Shown one piece after another: positions 11,801 to 26,200 of a DNA stretch of 64,000 bases. The stretch is from Hymenopus coronatus. Taxonomy: Eukaryota > Arthropoda > Insecta > Mantodea > Hymenopodidae. Every line of letters begins with the position of its first letter. The stretch's first letter is position 1. The translations under genes were made by a program, and so were the position numbers. A model generated the notes under the pieces. That model made no database searches. It was not told where the DNA came from and saw only the letters and a list, made by a program, of their open reading frames with translations. The stretch covers positions 98,642,501-98,706,500 of the forward strand of contig CM060883.1 in assembly GCA_030762935.1 (NCBI GenBank). Direction: 5' to 3'.

Positions 11801-14800
11801 CAAGCTCAAGTAAGTTAAAAAAATACTCTTGTTAGGCTTTATGTGAATCATGCAATTACGGTTCAGTTCACCACCCCAGTATTAGTCATTTATTTATTGA
11901 GAGTCTTAATTCATGGTCTCTGTTTAAATACCTAATAAATGAAATCCAATAGTGGAATTTTGAATGTTGCAAGGATTAATCAGTAAGTAAGTATGTTTTA
12001 TTCATCCATTAAAGTGGTTTGGTACAATGTACAATCTCACTATTGGACACGTGAAGCTATAAACATAACAACCATAGGTTGTTGCAATATATACACTAAT
12101 CTTTACATGCTACATTCATACATTTGTGTTCAAGGTAATCATTGATACAATAAAAGGAGTGGTTAATTAGATGTGCCTTGAGACTGGTTTTTAGCTGGTT
12201 TACATTTTTGATTGCCTTGATATGACTCGGTAAATTATTGTAAAGTTTAATGCCAGAGTATAAGAGGTGTTGCAGCTGGTCATATGTATTCGGTATTATT
12301 AGTTACAAAAAGTGAATCGGAAGCGATAATGTTCTTGAGTATAGATGTAAGAACTGCATATATGTAAATGCAGGGCAGTGGGAGGATTCCAAGTTTTTTA
12401 AAAACACTTTGGGCCAACTCCTTCAATAGTTCTGATAATTTTTTTCTGTGCAATAAAGGTTGATTTGCATGCTGGAGACTCGCCCCAGAAAACTACTCCA
12501 TAACTTAGAGTGAGTGCACATGTGCAAAGTATGCTGCTATAAGTGTTTCTTTACTTGTGCATGTTGTAGCATATAACACAGAGAGCTGAGTTTATTATTG
12601 AGGTGGCTAATGTGTGCATCCCATTTCAAATTACTTTGTACACAGACCCCAAGGAATTTTATGGATTCTACTTTTTTGAGTGACTGGTTAGAGAGTTGTA
12701 TTTGAGGGGCAATATAATTTTTGTTGTTATTTGTGCATATATCCATTGCTACAGTTTTATTTGCATTTACGTATTAACAGCATAATTAATCATTTTCCTG
12801 TTTTGCAACATCTACTCATACGTAAGGTTCATACATTTGTTAACCAATATAATATTCAATAGGGTTAAGATTTAATAGCCACACTAATGATTCTATTGAT
12901 CAATACCAAAATATTTCTCAGTTTAACGATCACTGAGGATAAAGAGCAGAGTTGGCTAACCCAGTTACATGTGGGGTTCACAGACGGCAATGGCAGGCCT
13001 TGTATCTTACAATCACACCCTTTAATTACAGCAAGTTGCTTCACTCTTCTCTTTGACATCGCAGAGCATCCACTTGACTCACATCACCTATCAAGTTACT
13101 TATACAAGATGATTCAAAAGTACTTTTACAGATTATTTGTATAGCTTTCTTCTGTATTCGGAATATGCATTTACTATCCACTGAATTACCCCAGAATATT
13201 ATTCCATACTCAATGATGGAGTTAAAGTGGGCAAAATACACCAATATAAGTGTATCGATTGAGTGAAATTTAACCAGTGCACGGAGAGCATAACATGCTG
13301 AGCTAAGTTTAGGTGTGATGTAGCTAATCTGTGACTTCCAGTCCAAATGCTTATCTACCTGAAGGTCAAGTTAATTGCAGAAAGCTTAAAAAGCAGGCAA
13401 ACGCTTAAAAGTAGGCTAATATATTAAAATGTTCTGATTTAAGCAACACAAAGTGGTGCAGCAGAGTTCTCCTTTGAAAACTAGGAGTTGGTTTGGTAAA
13501 GGAATGATTGAAATCTTGAACCATAATAAGTAGCTTTCTAAAACTTATTTGCTACTATTAATGTTTTATCACATACGTTGAAGGGGTTAAACCAATAGTA
13601 ATTATGAAACAATATGTGTATCTGATACTTTAAAATAACATATATTCATTCTTTCTCAAGTGCAAGCAAGAGAATATCAGTAATGTTACTTCAATACACC
13701 TGAAACATTCAAAGCAACTCCAAAACAAAAGAAGATGATTAAGCTTCTCTCCAAGTTTTGAACCTGAGTTGTTTCTTAGGAATACCGAATGAGTGGCTGT
13801 GACATCACCAATCTACTTTGAAGCTTTAAGTATAGCTTTTAAATTCTCCTCTGACTGTGTGTTAGACAGACAGGATAGTTTTGAGCCTGAGTTGTTTCTT
13901 AGGAATACCGAATGAGTGGCTGTGACATCACCAATCTACTTTGAAGCTTTAAGTATAGCTTTTAAATTCTCCTCTGACAGACAGGATAGTTTTGAACCTG
14001 AGTTGTTTCTTAGGAATACCGAATGAGTGGCTGTGACATCACCAATCTACTTTGAGCTTTAAGTATAGCTTTTAAATTCTCCTCTGACAGACAGGATAGT
14101 TTTGTATGTTACAACATTTTAGTAAGGATTTAAATTAATTAAATACCTGCATAACATATTCATGCCAGAAAAGGAACATAATTAAATACCTTGTAAAATA
14201 AGAACTAAAGCTTTCCTGGCGACGTGTTAATTCAAAATCTTCTCGGGCTTCTAGCCAGGTAAAAACTTGGCTTGACACCAACGTTTCGAAGAAGTGCATC
14301 TTCCTCGTCTTCAGGGTGAACTGATGGTTTGAGCTTGCGGAGACTGGTATTTATAAGAGCTGGGATGAAGCTAACATCTGATTGGTTCGCGTGATATTAT
14401 GGCCTGGTATTTAAGATGACTGAGACATGGGCGCGGACTTCGTAGAAAACTATTTATAGCGGCTAATGTTTTGTGTTTGAGCACGCATCTGCTAGAAAAT
14501 AAGTCTTGGAAGACTGCAGGTAGCGGATTAGGTATTAAGGCTCTTTAACATTGGTGTCCATGCTGAACTTAATTGTAGGCCAGAATCGCAATTTAGATTA
14601 TTTGTTTCAGATGAGATGGCTAAAGCTTCTTTTACTCTCCTCTCCCAGTAGTTCGAACACTTTGCCACTATCTTGGTGTTGGTAAAGTTAGCTGTGTGGC
14701 TCTGTTCTATACAGTGTTCAGCCAGTCCAGATTTTTCGGGTTGCATAAGCCTTATTGATCTTTGGTGCTCAGAAACGCGTGTGGCAATAGTGCGTCCTGT

Positions 14801-17800
14801 TTGGCCAATGTACGCTGTGCTGCATTCGCAAGGAATGTGGTAGACACCAGGTACTCTGAGAGCTAAATTATCTTTAACTGGCCTGACCAAATTTTTTATT
14901 TTAGGTGGTGGCTTATGGATGGTTTTGACATAATATTTGTAGAGTAATCTACTAATCTTTCCCGAAAAATTGCCATTAAACGGTATATAGGCTATGGCGG
15001 CTGGCTTGTCTTTTTGTTGAGTGTTCTTGCTGGGGTTTCTTTTTCGTCCGGCTCTTTTCAGCGCTGATGTGATGTCCTGGCCAAGGACAAGTTTTTACCT
15101 GGCTAGAAGCCCGAGAAGATTTTGAATTAACACGTCGCCAGGAAAGCTTCAGTTCTTATTTTAAATACCTTGTGTTTAACTAAATAGGTTTTAGTCCCTC
15201 TCTTTTATGTAATGGGTCCACAATTTTCTTTCTGACTGATTTGACGGTGGATACTCATGATGGAGTTTTGAACACGAGTATGTTTTGAGTAGAAGTTTAT
15301 AAAATTACATAGAAAATAGTGCAGCTCTGGTAGAAGAATGCTTTTTAGAGGGACTTCAATTGTGTACTTGAAACTGCTCTTCCACTTACTGCACACAAAT
15401 TAACTGGATTCCCTGAAACCATTCTTTAAAAGATCAACATGTAAGTGGAGAAAAGTGTTTAAAATTTTGACTCGTTAAACGATTCCATTGTAGAGCTTTT
15501 GTTTAATTAAATAATTAAGCAGGGTCTAAAGTGATTTGAGGCAGGCAGACCTATGAACACAGGTTCCTTATAGGAGGTTGTATAAACTAAAATTTTGAGG
15601 GCAAGTAATTTACTAAATACAACTGCGAGAGAGAAATAGAGATGGGATTGTAATCAATATTTCTCTGCCAAGACAGCACTCATAATATTCTTTTAGTTCT
15701 TAACTAACAAACTGTTGAGTTATGATCATTTGAATGCTTTAACTAACGTGTTTTAAACTGATTTGGAATTTAGTAACAGTGATAGTCAAATTAATATCAC
15801 ATGTGTTTGAATCTGTTTTTGGTTTGTGTTACAGAGAACATAGAGTGTCCAATTTATCAAGAAGTCACAGCAGCCTCTACATACCAGACAGAGACACAGA
15901 CACTGTTGTTCAGCAGAGAGCTGCAGCAAGAGCTGTTCTGCGCAGATCAGGTTCTCAAGGACACATCGGCTTTGAGGAATTATCATCTCAAAGGCCTCTG
16001 ATACTTGCTCACGAAAAAGCTGCAAATTTCAGACACAAGGTAATCTTCATAATAAAGGTTTTTACATTAAGGAGGGATGAGAATATTGAAACAATAGAGG
16101 CTAATATTTCATTGTAATTTTTGTTAGGGTTTAATAGTGCAGAGTGAATGAACACCGGGGCTATAGACAATAATATGTTATTTATTGGAATTATCACACT
16201 GTGAATCATGGTAATTATAACTAAGTGACATTGATTCAACATAAACACTCTTATGCTCCACAAAGCTGCAGGCTGCCGCAGCTGAGGAAGGTGAAACAGG
16301 AAAACAAGGTTTGTGAAGCTGAGTATTTATACTGAAGCAATGTCACTTAACTATAAGAACCATGTGACTATGTTCATTAGCTACATGGATGAATTAAGTT
16401 TTGCTATGGAAAAACAATTAATTGCATTTGAACTCTAAACTGGCTTATTGTATTGGCTGAAGAGGCAGAAATTAGTAATAATAAAGAATAGTCATCAATT
16501 TGGTAAGAATAGTTGCTAGAGCCTGAAATGGAAACAAACAGAAAGTTGTATTATGTAGGAGAGAAAGAGAAATGACAATATCCTCCATGAAGCTGCCATA
16601 GATCAGTTGCAATTTGTTTTTTCTTGCAATTGTTTCATTTATTGTTTAACAATATTAACATGCTTATTGCAATATTAGGTTTTCATGTGGGAAGGGAAGA
16701 TTCTAATTAAAGAACAATTGCCATCTCCCCTGGATATCGGTTTATTGCTTGCTCCACTTGCTTATTACTGTGCAAGCAGTATTGCTTTGGTTTGCAGTTA
16801 GAACTCACTTTTTATTTTCTCTACACGTATTAGGTACATATTGAATAGAGAAGGCATTGCAATGCATCCAAAAATTCCATACCGAGATTTCACTGGAAAT
16901 ACATGTTTTGGGACCACCTGAATCCAAAAAACAGCATTTTTAGAAAAAGGTCTGCACGTGTCAAAAGTTAAGACTTGTATTTAAGTTTCTTATCTTCCAA
17001 GGATCCCCAAGCCACCCTTTACATGGAAATATTTTTGAAAATTTTGTCTTTCTCAAAAATGGCTCTAACAATTTTGATTAAAATACCACATAAAGCCAGT
17101 TCCATCACAAATAAAATGTATGTCTTGAATTTACTGGAAATAGCTTCTGAAGACCTGTTCATTCTGGATGAATTTTACTGAATTTTGCATAACTATTAAA
17201 CTGTATATATATTTTTTGAGATATTCTTTGTTATTAGTTTCAGTTTCAAAATACTTAAACATTTCTCATGTTGGAACTTGTCAACTTTTGACCACACAAG
17301 GAATCTTGTTTCAATCCCATTGCAACCACATTTTAAAACATTTGACTGTTGGTTTAGCCTGGTGTATTCCCTTATTTCCCTTGTACCTATAAGGAACTAT
17401 GTAATAAGACCGTTTCTGCTAATATCTAATTTGTTACAAAGATTTAGAGAAAGAAGATTTTTCATGTGTATACTGTAACTAGTTAGAAGAGGAGGGAATT
17501 AAACAGCTGATTGAGGAAGTAAAGGGTGAAAATGAAGCAGATGAATCTTTAGGCAGCTTTCAGTAATTTTGCAACCTTTTCATCCAGGCGCTGCATAATA
17601 TTACTAAATGATACCAACTTTAGGAAGAAAGAAATTGCAAACAATTGGGTTTGCAACTGTGATAGCAACCTGAAATTTTGTATTATTTGTTAAATGAATA
17701 TACTTGGAGGTCCATTACAGATCGAGCTAATATCTGAAAATAATCAACAACTCTATATTACAGAACATTCAGATTTTATGGTTATTGTGAATTGTGTAAG

Positions 17801-20800
17801 GTTATCCTTTTAAAGTTATTTTGTGTTATGTGGCACCCTTTAAAAATATGATAGAACTTTGAATCATTTGTTATACAAATACATGTATCACTAAACATCC
17901 AGGTTTTAAGTGTAACAAATGACAGTACATGATGGTACACTAACTGCCTTGGCAACAAGTGTACTTATTGAACCTGCGTTGCATGTGTTTTTGTCATAGG
18001 CTCAGCTATATTTCTCCACTCTACCTGACATGATGTTTTTGTAATTGTACACTTTATATTAAAAAGGATGCTACCAGCACCTGTGAAAGCCAATTTTTCC
18101 TAACATTATGGCAGTGTTCAACATATATACTGCTTTTATAGAAAATTCTCAGAATCACAATGTGCATAACTATATGCATCTGTGCTAGCATTTTGTTAAA
18201 GTGTGGGGAATACATACTCATAACACTCATTCATGTAAAAAGTGCATATTTTAATGCGCCAGTGCTGCCGTCACCACAATATTAAGGGATAAAGATGGAT
18301 AATTGGCTGCACTGCATTCTTCTCTCTGCCTTCCATATGTTAGAAAGTAAATATAAATCTTAAGTTGTGTTTAAAAATATTTTCTGGTATGAAATCATAG
18401 TTAAAAGTAATTAACTCTAAAGCCGTACTTTGAAAAAATGTGCGCTCATGTTGGACTTAGAAAAAATTGCATGTAAAAGAGTGGTTGTTTCTTGTAAGCT
18501 TCAACACTGATTGGCTAATGTACAGTTTTGAGTGCTGACAAACAAGCGAGGATATGCACATGCTAGCGCCATCTTGAGAAGCATGTTCTGCAGCAAAGGA
18601 TTGTATCATTTATTTCATAAGAATTTGTTTGTATTACAGATGCATTAACTCTCTTAGGTAATGTAATCTCATTCATATGGCTGTAAAAATATAAATTTGA
18701 TCAGTTGTCGTGGTATATACTGAGATAATAAATAAGGAACTAATTGGTACCTCATAACACCCTATTCCAAGAAGTAACTAGTTGACCTGACTACTGAGAG
18801 ATACAGGGCTAGTTTATAAGTAGAGTTGATGCAGACAGGTATCTTTGGGAACAATGTGTTCAGCAAGTTTAAGTTGCAATTTTTCATGAAGCTTGAAAGG
18901 CCATGAAATTGATTTTAAGGTCACATTAGCAAGAGTAAAAATATTATTTGTGACACCAACAATCCATTGTGTAAATTAAATATCACTTCTGCAGTGACTC
19001 CCTCGTTATGTCTGCCTACTGTGATAAGTAGGTCTGACATTACAGAAATGTTCATGTACTTGCTTGATATACAGCAACTTCAGACCAATTATTTGATTAA
19101 TGTCTTTTGTTTATAAATGTATAATTTTATTGCATTAAAATAATTGTATTTACTTGATTTTGCAGTCTAATGGTTCATTGTACTGGGATCCCAATCTGAT
19201 TGGAAGAACTTGGGTGGAATATCTTGGAGAAGATGATCTTTCAAAGCTAAAATCTTTTCTGCTGTTAGAAGCTACATCGTTATTAGATGATGCTGATATA
19301 CCCTTCCGAAGACGCAAGGCTCCAAGGAAAAAGCGCAAAAGTGGTAATGCGGTTGGTCATACTTAAATGACCATTTTTGAAATCTCAGAGATAGCATTTA
19401 CTTCAACATTTTTTCTTCATTAGTTAAACACATAAGAAATCAGCTCTTATTAAATACCTACGTATTTGAGAACTTTACACCACAAATATCTTGTGAACAT
19501 AGGAAACGCCATTCCCTCAAGGAAGAACCTATACCTTATGGTAAGAAAATACATGAAGAAAGTATGGGCTGTGAATAATGAAAGATGTGTATCACAAAGT
19601 AACAGGAACACATTCTTTTTGGACACCATAATTTTTTGTTATTCAAACTTAATTACAAACTTTCAAAATAATCTCCTTCTGAAATTGCACACTGGTTCCA
19701 ACGTTCTATCCACTTTTCAAATACTCAGAGAAGCCCTTGTTTGACATCCTATTCAGTATACCTGAAGTAACACTATTTAGTTCTGTATCAGTTTGAAAGT
19801 GGCGCCCACAAAGATGTTTTTTCACTTGTGGAAACAAGTAGAAATCGCAAGGTGCTAGATCTGAAATGAAATGGTATTTTATTTATGGACGTTGTTTAAC
19901 TGCTGTGGTTCTCAGCGTCCCATGATTTCAATACCTCTCATGCTGCTATGACTGGTTGTCTGGTCTCTGGCAGCCATTCTCCTCTTGAGTGGTCCTTTGA
20001 GGACATTTCTGTGATGTGTTTAGGAACCATCTGCTTGTAACTTATCCCAATTCTGTTGAAAAACACAAGATGCATAACTTTTCCTGCACTTGGTTGCACC
20101 TTTGTTTTTTTCACCATCTTGAAATTTTTTATGCCATTGAATTATGCTTGGTCTCCATATGATTCCTGTATCATTTGCAGCGTTTCAGCTCCACATTTTT
20201 CAGAACAACATAAAACTGAATTACCACTCGTTTAACTTGAAATGCATGTTGGGTCACTGAAACACGAGCTTACACAATGACTCGCTCAAACAGAACCGTG
20301 TACAGACAGTGTCGTGCATATCCCAACATTAGACCTCTCTGATACCTTAATTGGTGATTTTGACGGGTGCGTGTTTAAAGAGAAAAAAATAATTTCTGTT
20401 ACTTTTTGATACATCCTATACTTCTTCATAAAGTATTTAAAAAATTCTTGATTATCCTGAAAGAAAATTAGGAAGATTCCACAGAATTAGAAGTTGGAGA
20501 TTAGGTAATGTAAACAAAAGAACAATATTTAGATGCATTTGACCAAGCCCAGGAACTTGCAGTAAAAGGAAAACATTGTGATAGCTCAGTCCACCATCTA
20601 TAATGTGCATGGCTGCCCTATAAGCCAGTCAGTTTAAGGTAATGTAGAAATGAAATTTGGCCCAAAATGTCAAAAACTTTGGATTTGTTTTTCCTTGTAT
20701 ATTTAACTTTTATGTGGCACTTTGAATTTTGTAAATCAGCAATTTAAATACCACCATTCAAAGATTTAAAGCGAGGCAGTCAAAAGGGGGCTTGCCCATC

Positions 20801-23197
20801 AGTGTCAACTTGCTAGTTAACTCTGCTTCCCAAATAGTTTTTACCATGTTAACCCAAGGTCAAACACAGAAGAGGATGATGGAATGTTTTGAGCGTAAAA
20901 ATCCCTAGCAGCATGGCTTCCTTCGGAAGGGAAGTAAAGCCGTTGGTCCCATGTCAGATTTACGGCACGTAAAAGAACCTCAAGCCTGATAGAGAGGCCT
21001 CTGAGCAAAATTAGCAAAATTCACGCTCAGTATAGAATGGGATGCTGAGAACCACAGAAGTTAAAGAACGTCCATAAACAAAACTCCATTTCCATTTTTT
21101 ATCCCAAATAGAAGTTTGGTTTTACATGCTGACTCCATCTATGTGAAGGAATATTTGAGAGTATATAATGAGAATGTAATTTTGTTTGGATAAATTAAAA
21201 TAATTCAGATTTTTCTGAATTTGTAAATAAAAATTTAATTATTTTTACAATGAAAATGTAATATTTTATTTAAACCATATAAATTAACTAAAAAGTGCAA
21301 TATAACATCATCAAGAACATTAAAATTATAAACAAAAATAATTTATTATATGTATAGGGGTGCTTAGTTTCCTGAACTTGGCAGTTGGCGGCTGGGTGCA
21401 AGTTTCCGGAAGGAATAGAAAGCTTTCCTTTGTTTATATGCAAGGTTATGTGACTGCAAGCCTAGAATTTGGTTTTATATGTTTATGGAAGTGTAAAATT
21501 TGGTGTTAGGTTGTATGTCATATTGGAGCTAGGTTCACCACTTTTAGTATTAGGAACTGAGAACAGTATTACAGACAGCAGTGAAGTGTTGATTGCTCTA
21601 CCACAAAATTGAGAGAAACTGCAGCAAGACTGGGATCTTCACACTGCAAGTTTAGAAATTGCCCACAGTATCACTGTTTCCTGGTTCCTGCTGTTCTCCA
21701 CGTCAGTTGCTTACAGAAGAAAAACTCTTTGAAATAGGATGACAAAAGTTAGAACATAGCCCAATAGTTCTGAGTAGGTTATCACAGGAAACAGGAGTTT
21801 CACAATTCCTGCCTTCGAAAGCCACTAAACATTAGAAGATAATCATAGTTCAGGAACTGCAACCACGTAATACTGTGAGTAGAGTAAATGTCTGCAACTG
21901 GGTGTTGGGTAAAGTTAATAATGGCGCTATGGACCCAAAGTTAATTTTGTTCGCAGACGAAGCTTGGTTTTATTTAAATGGCCTTGTATCAACACAAAAC
22001 AGCAGATATTAGAGTGCAGAAAAACCCAATATTGTATACAAAATGTCATTGCATGACCAGAAAGTTTGTGCTTAGTATGTTGTGAATGCGTACCAAATTA
22101 TAGGGTCTACATTCTTTGAGTATACAATTAGTGGACAGATACAATAATCAGAGGAATATTTGTGTGACATTGAGTGCACACAGACTCTGCTACAGCATAT
22201 CACCTGATGAAATTTATTGAGCACATTTTTGAAGATAGAGTTATCAGGATAGGATTATGGCCACCCTGCTCCCCAGACCTTACGGTATGAGACTTTCATT
22301 TATGGGGGAGCTTAAAAATAAAGTGTATTGGAACAACCTGCATACATTGGAAGAACTGAAAGGTAATATCAGAAGAGAAAGTAAGACATTTCAGAAGAAG
22401 AGTTAATGGAAATTTTGTTAAAAGGCGTGAGAAATGCGTGGCAGCACAGAACATCATTTGCAACACCTTCTGTGATAAAGGTGTGCTTGATTTCGGGGTG
22501 TGTGAATATTCACTGGGCCTTCCTCTGGTCGACCAGCCACAAGGCACTGTACAACACAAAAAGCAAGGATAATATTCCTAATGTATAAAATATGAAGTCT
22601 GCTTATTCTGATGCAAAACCAGAACTTTCCAAGTGTCCCAATAGAGAAAGCACACTGTGTTTGTTTTTCCAAGAAAGCATTGGCAAAAGTTAAGCTCCAC
22701 CAAAATATGAAAACCTTTTTATCAAATGAAGTTCTACAGAAAAGTGTTCCTGTTTATGAAAGGTAGCAGGTTAAGAGTTGCTCAAGAGACGCACAAGTGG
22801 TAAAAAACAAAATGCAAATTAATATCTCCATAATGTGATTTGGGAAAAATGCCCTAAGGATGTATTTGTTATAAAGATACAGAAATTTTAATGCTTCAGC
22901 ACTGAATAAATTTAATACCGGATGTGAAAGTGCAAATAAATTAAAAGTATCCATCAGAGGAATTGAATTAAGCCCATATACATTAGAACTGTCAAAGGAG
23001 AGAGAGCAAGGGGAGAGAGAGAGAGAGCAAGGGGAGAGAGAGAGAGAGCAAGGGGAGAGAGAGAGAGCAAGGGGAGAGAGAGAGAGCAAGGGGAGAGAGA
23101 GAGAGCAAGGGGAGAGAGAGAGAGAGCAAGGGGAGAGAGAGAGAGAGCAAGGGGAGAGAGAGAGAGAGAGAGCAAGGGGAGAGAGAGAGAGCAAGGG

Positions 23198-23277
<80 letters not shown>

Positions 23278-26200
23278 CTATATAGGAGGAGGAGAAGGAG
23301 GGAGGAGAAGGCCTATTCTAAGCAGCTGGCAGCTTTTAGTATCTTTTGAACCTCAGAAAACTGTTTTTATATTTGCTAAAACTTAAAAACCCTTTTTCCC
23401 AGCTTAAATTTTTCTTGCAAACTTATATATTTAAATGTTGGGCATGACAATTGTTGATTGTAAGGAAATTTTGAGGAAATGCATACAACTTCCTAATTAA
23501 AAACTTAGTGGACTCATATGTTTGTAATGATTATACATTTTTTCTTTGCATTTCAGATTCCTTTTGTGAACTAAAATTAAGAAAAGCAAAATTGAAAAAT
23601 TATGTATGTAATTCTTCATACTCTATGCACCATTCTACAACCATAAAGTTGTTCATAAAAGATAAAAAATATAAAATTAAAAAGTCCAAAATTACAAAAT
23701 TTGTCATATACGAGGGCCGTTCAGAAAGTAGCCTCCGGTTGATTGCAAGAAATTCACCAAGTTAAATAAAAATATTTTAATATATACATCTTACAACTAC
23801 ATCTTTGCACTATTTTTCTACATAGTCTCCATAACGATTGAGGCACTTATCGTATCTGTTCACAAGCATTGAAATTCCTTCTGCATAAAAATCACCCGCT
23901 TGTGCCTGGAGCCAGCCTGTGACCGCATCTTTGAGCTCTTCGTCGTCATCAAACCGCTGGGACCCGAGCCATTTCTTCATATGCATGAAGAGGTGATAAT
24001 CGCTTGGCGCCAGATCTGGGCTGTAAGGTGGATGGTTGACAACGTCCCACTTGAAGGAGTCAAGAAGGGCTGTTGTTCTGCGAGCAGAGTGAGGATGGGT
24101 GTTATCGTGCACAAAAACGATACCGGAAGTCAGCATACCACAGCGTTTGTTCTGTATAGCCCGACGTAATTGTTTTAGTGCTTCACAGTACACGTCTTGA
24201 TTAATGGTCGTCCCACGTTCCATGAATTCAACCAACAACACCCCTTTTGCATCCCAAAACACCGTTGCCATCAATTTTCGGGCAGAAAAATCTTGCCGGG
24301 CTTTTATTGGTTTGGTAGGCGAATTTGAATGTGCCCACATCTTTGATTGTTCTTTTGCCTCAGGGTTAACGTACTTAATCCAGGTTTCATCCCCGGTCAC
24401 GATTCTGTTTAACAATGGTTCACCTTCGGCCTCATAACGTGACAGAAAGTCTAATGCAGAGGCCATTCTTTGAGTTTTGTGGTGGTCGGTAAGAATTTTG
24501 GGCACCCATCGTGCACAGAACTTACGGTAACCCAATCTTGCTGTCACTATCTCGTACAAGAGAGTCTTAGAAATCTGTGGAAAATCAGTAGACAACTCCG
24601 ACATTGTGAAACGTCGGTTTTCACGAACTTTTGCATCAACTGTCTGAACGAGTTCGTCCGTGACCAATGATGGTCTACCACTCCTCTCTTCATCATGAAC
24701 GTTTTCTCGTCCACTTTTAAATAAACGTACCCATTCACGGACCACTCCACTCATAACTCTTGGTCCGTACACGGCACAAAGCTCACGATGAATAGCTGCT
24801 GCAGAATATCCTTTGGCTGTAAAAAACCTTATAAAAGCACGCACTTCACATTTGGCGGGGTTTTCTATTGCAGTACACATTTCAAACGGCCACAAACACT
24901 AAACTAGCGCAGGTACGACTTTCACTCGACCACGGCTTGATGCCGACTGACCTGCTGAGTGCGTGAATGCACAGATGGCGTCGCTACTCCCCCTACTACC
25001 CGCACTGTGACCGATCGGAGGTTACTTTCTGAACGGCCCTCGTATGAAATATTTTTTTTTTTGGTATTCAACAAAACAGGCTTGAAATATTTATATTTTT
25101 GAAAGCACTTAAGCTAGAACATGGATTATAGCTTAAGTATGTGTGACCCACAATAAAAAAGCCCACAACAAGAATTATAGATTTTGAAAATTTCACCCTT
25201 GCATTGCCTAAAATAAGCAAAAGGAGTAATAGAGGGGGAAAGGCAATAAGTGTGAGTTGCATTAGACTATCAGATGTGATAGTAAGATCAATACATTAAT
25301 TGGATTGGCCAGAGAAAGAAAATCAATTATCATGTGAATTTCTGGTGGCATTTTGGGAGTAAAATCTCAGGAAATACTGGGAGTTGTAAGCAAGTATTAG
25401 TTTCTCTATCAGGCGAGCAATAAACATTGGAACTGCAGACTTACCTTGATCTTCTTAGCAAGTAATATGATGCAAGAAATATTAGCAAGTCCACAGAAAA
25501 ATTTACCTTGTCTTTCTTAAGTACACAGTAATAAACATTTAAATATAAAAAAAAATCCTTTGAGAAAAAATAGAAATTCTTCAAGAATGTTATGCTTCAT
25601 AGCATAATCAAGCTAGCTTTATAGCGTATCATCACTTGACAGATGTTGAATATGCCAATAAAAGCAGGATAAGGAGCATTATTCAGTCCTTTGAATGAAG
25701 TTTGCCAAAAATATAAGGTAAAAAATTTGATAGAGAAGTCATATTTTGGATGTAAAAGAACCTCTAGGATTTATGACACATGTCTATCCATTATTATCAG
25801 CATATTTCTGTCTTTGCAACACTAATTCTGTGTTGCCAAAAGTTATTGAATGCAACTTTACATGCACTTTTAAAATCCAGTGGTTAATTCACCATTTGAT
25901 TAGTAATTTACTCCCAGACATAGGCGTACAACCACAACATTTATAAAAACATTTCAGCTTTTGGTGGATCATTTTGAATGCTACTCAATGTTGCCTCTGA
26001 AAATAACTATGCAAAATAAAATGAGTGTTAAAAGTGTTAAAATGGACCTGGTGGTAGATTTTTGCATGAGCACAATAAACGGACATTCACAATAAAAATT
26101 AAGCTTTAACATGATGACAAAACTTGAATCGTAAACTAAATGATAAGGTGTCAAGGGATCAGAGTAGGAACCTGAAGGACAAGCAGATCCAGATGGAACA

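Noticed and set aside
14195..15161. Hammerhead ribozyme in the Penelope-like termini
   Set aside because: CTGATG occurs at ~15063, but I found no CTGATGA plus GAAA core with pairing stems. A covariance-model search would decide.
15801..16001. Alternative frame over exon 3 (ENIECPIYQEVTAAST)
   Set aside because: Out of phase with exons 2 and 4.
22754..23194. Ser/Leu-rich minus-strand open frame
   Set aside because: Translation of the GA minisatellite.
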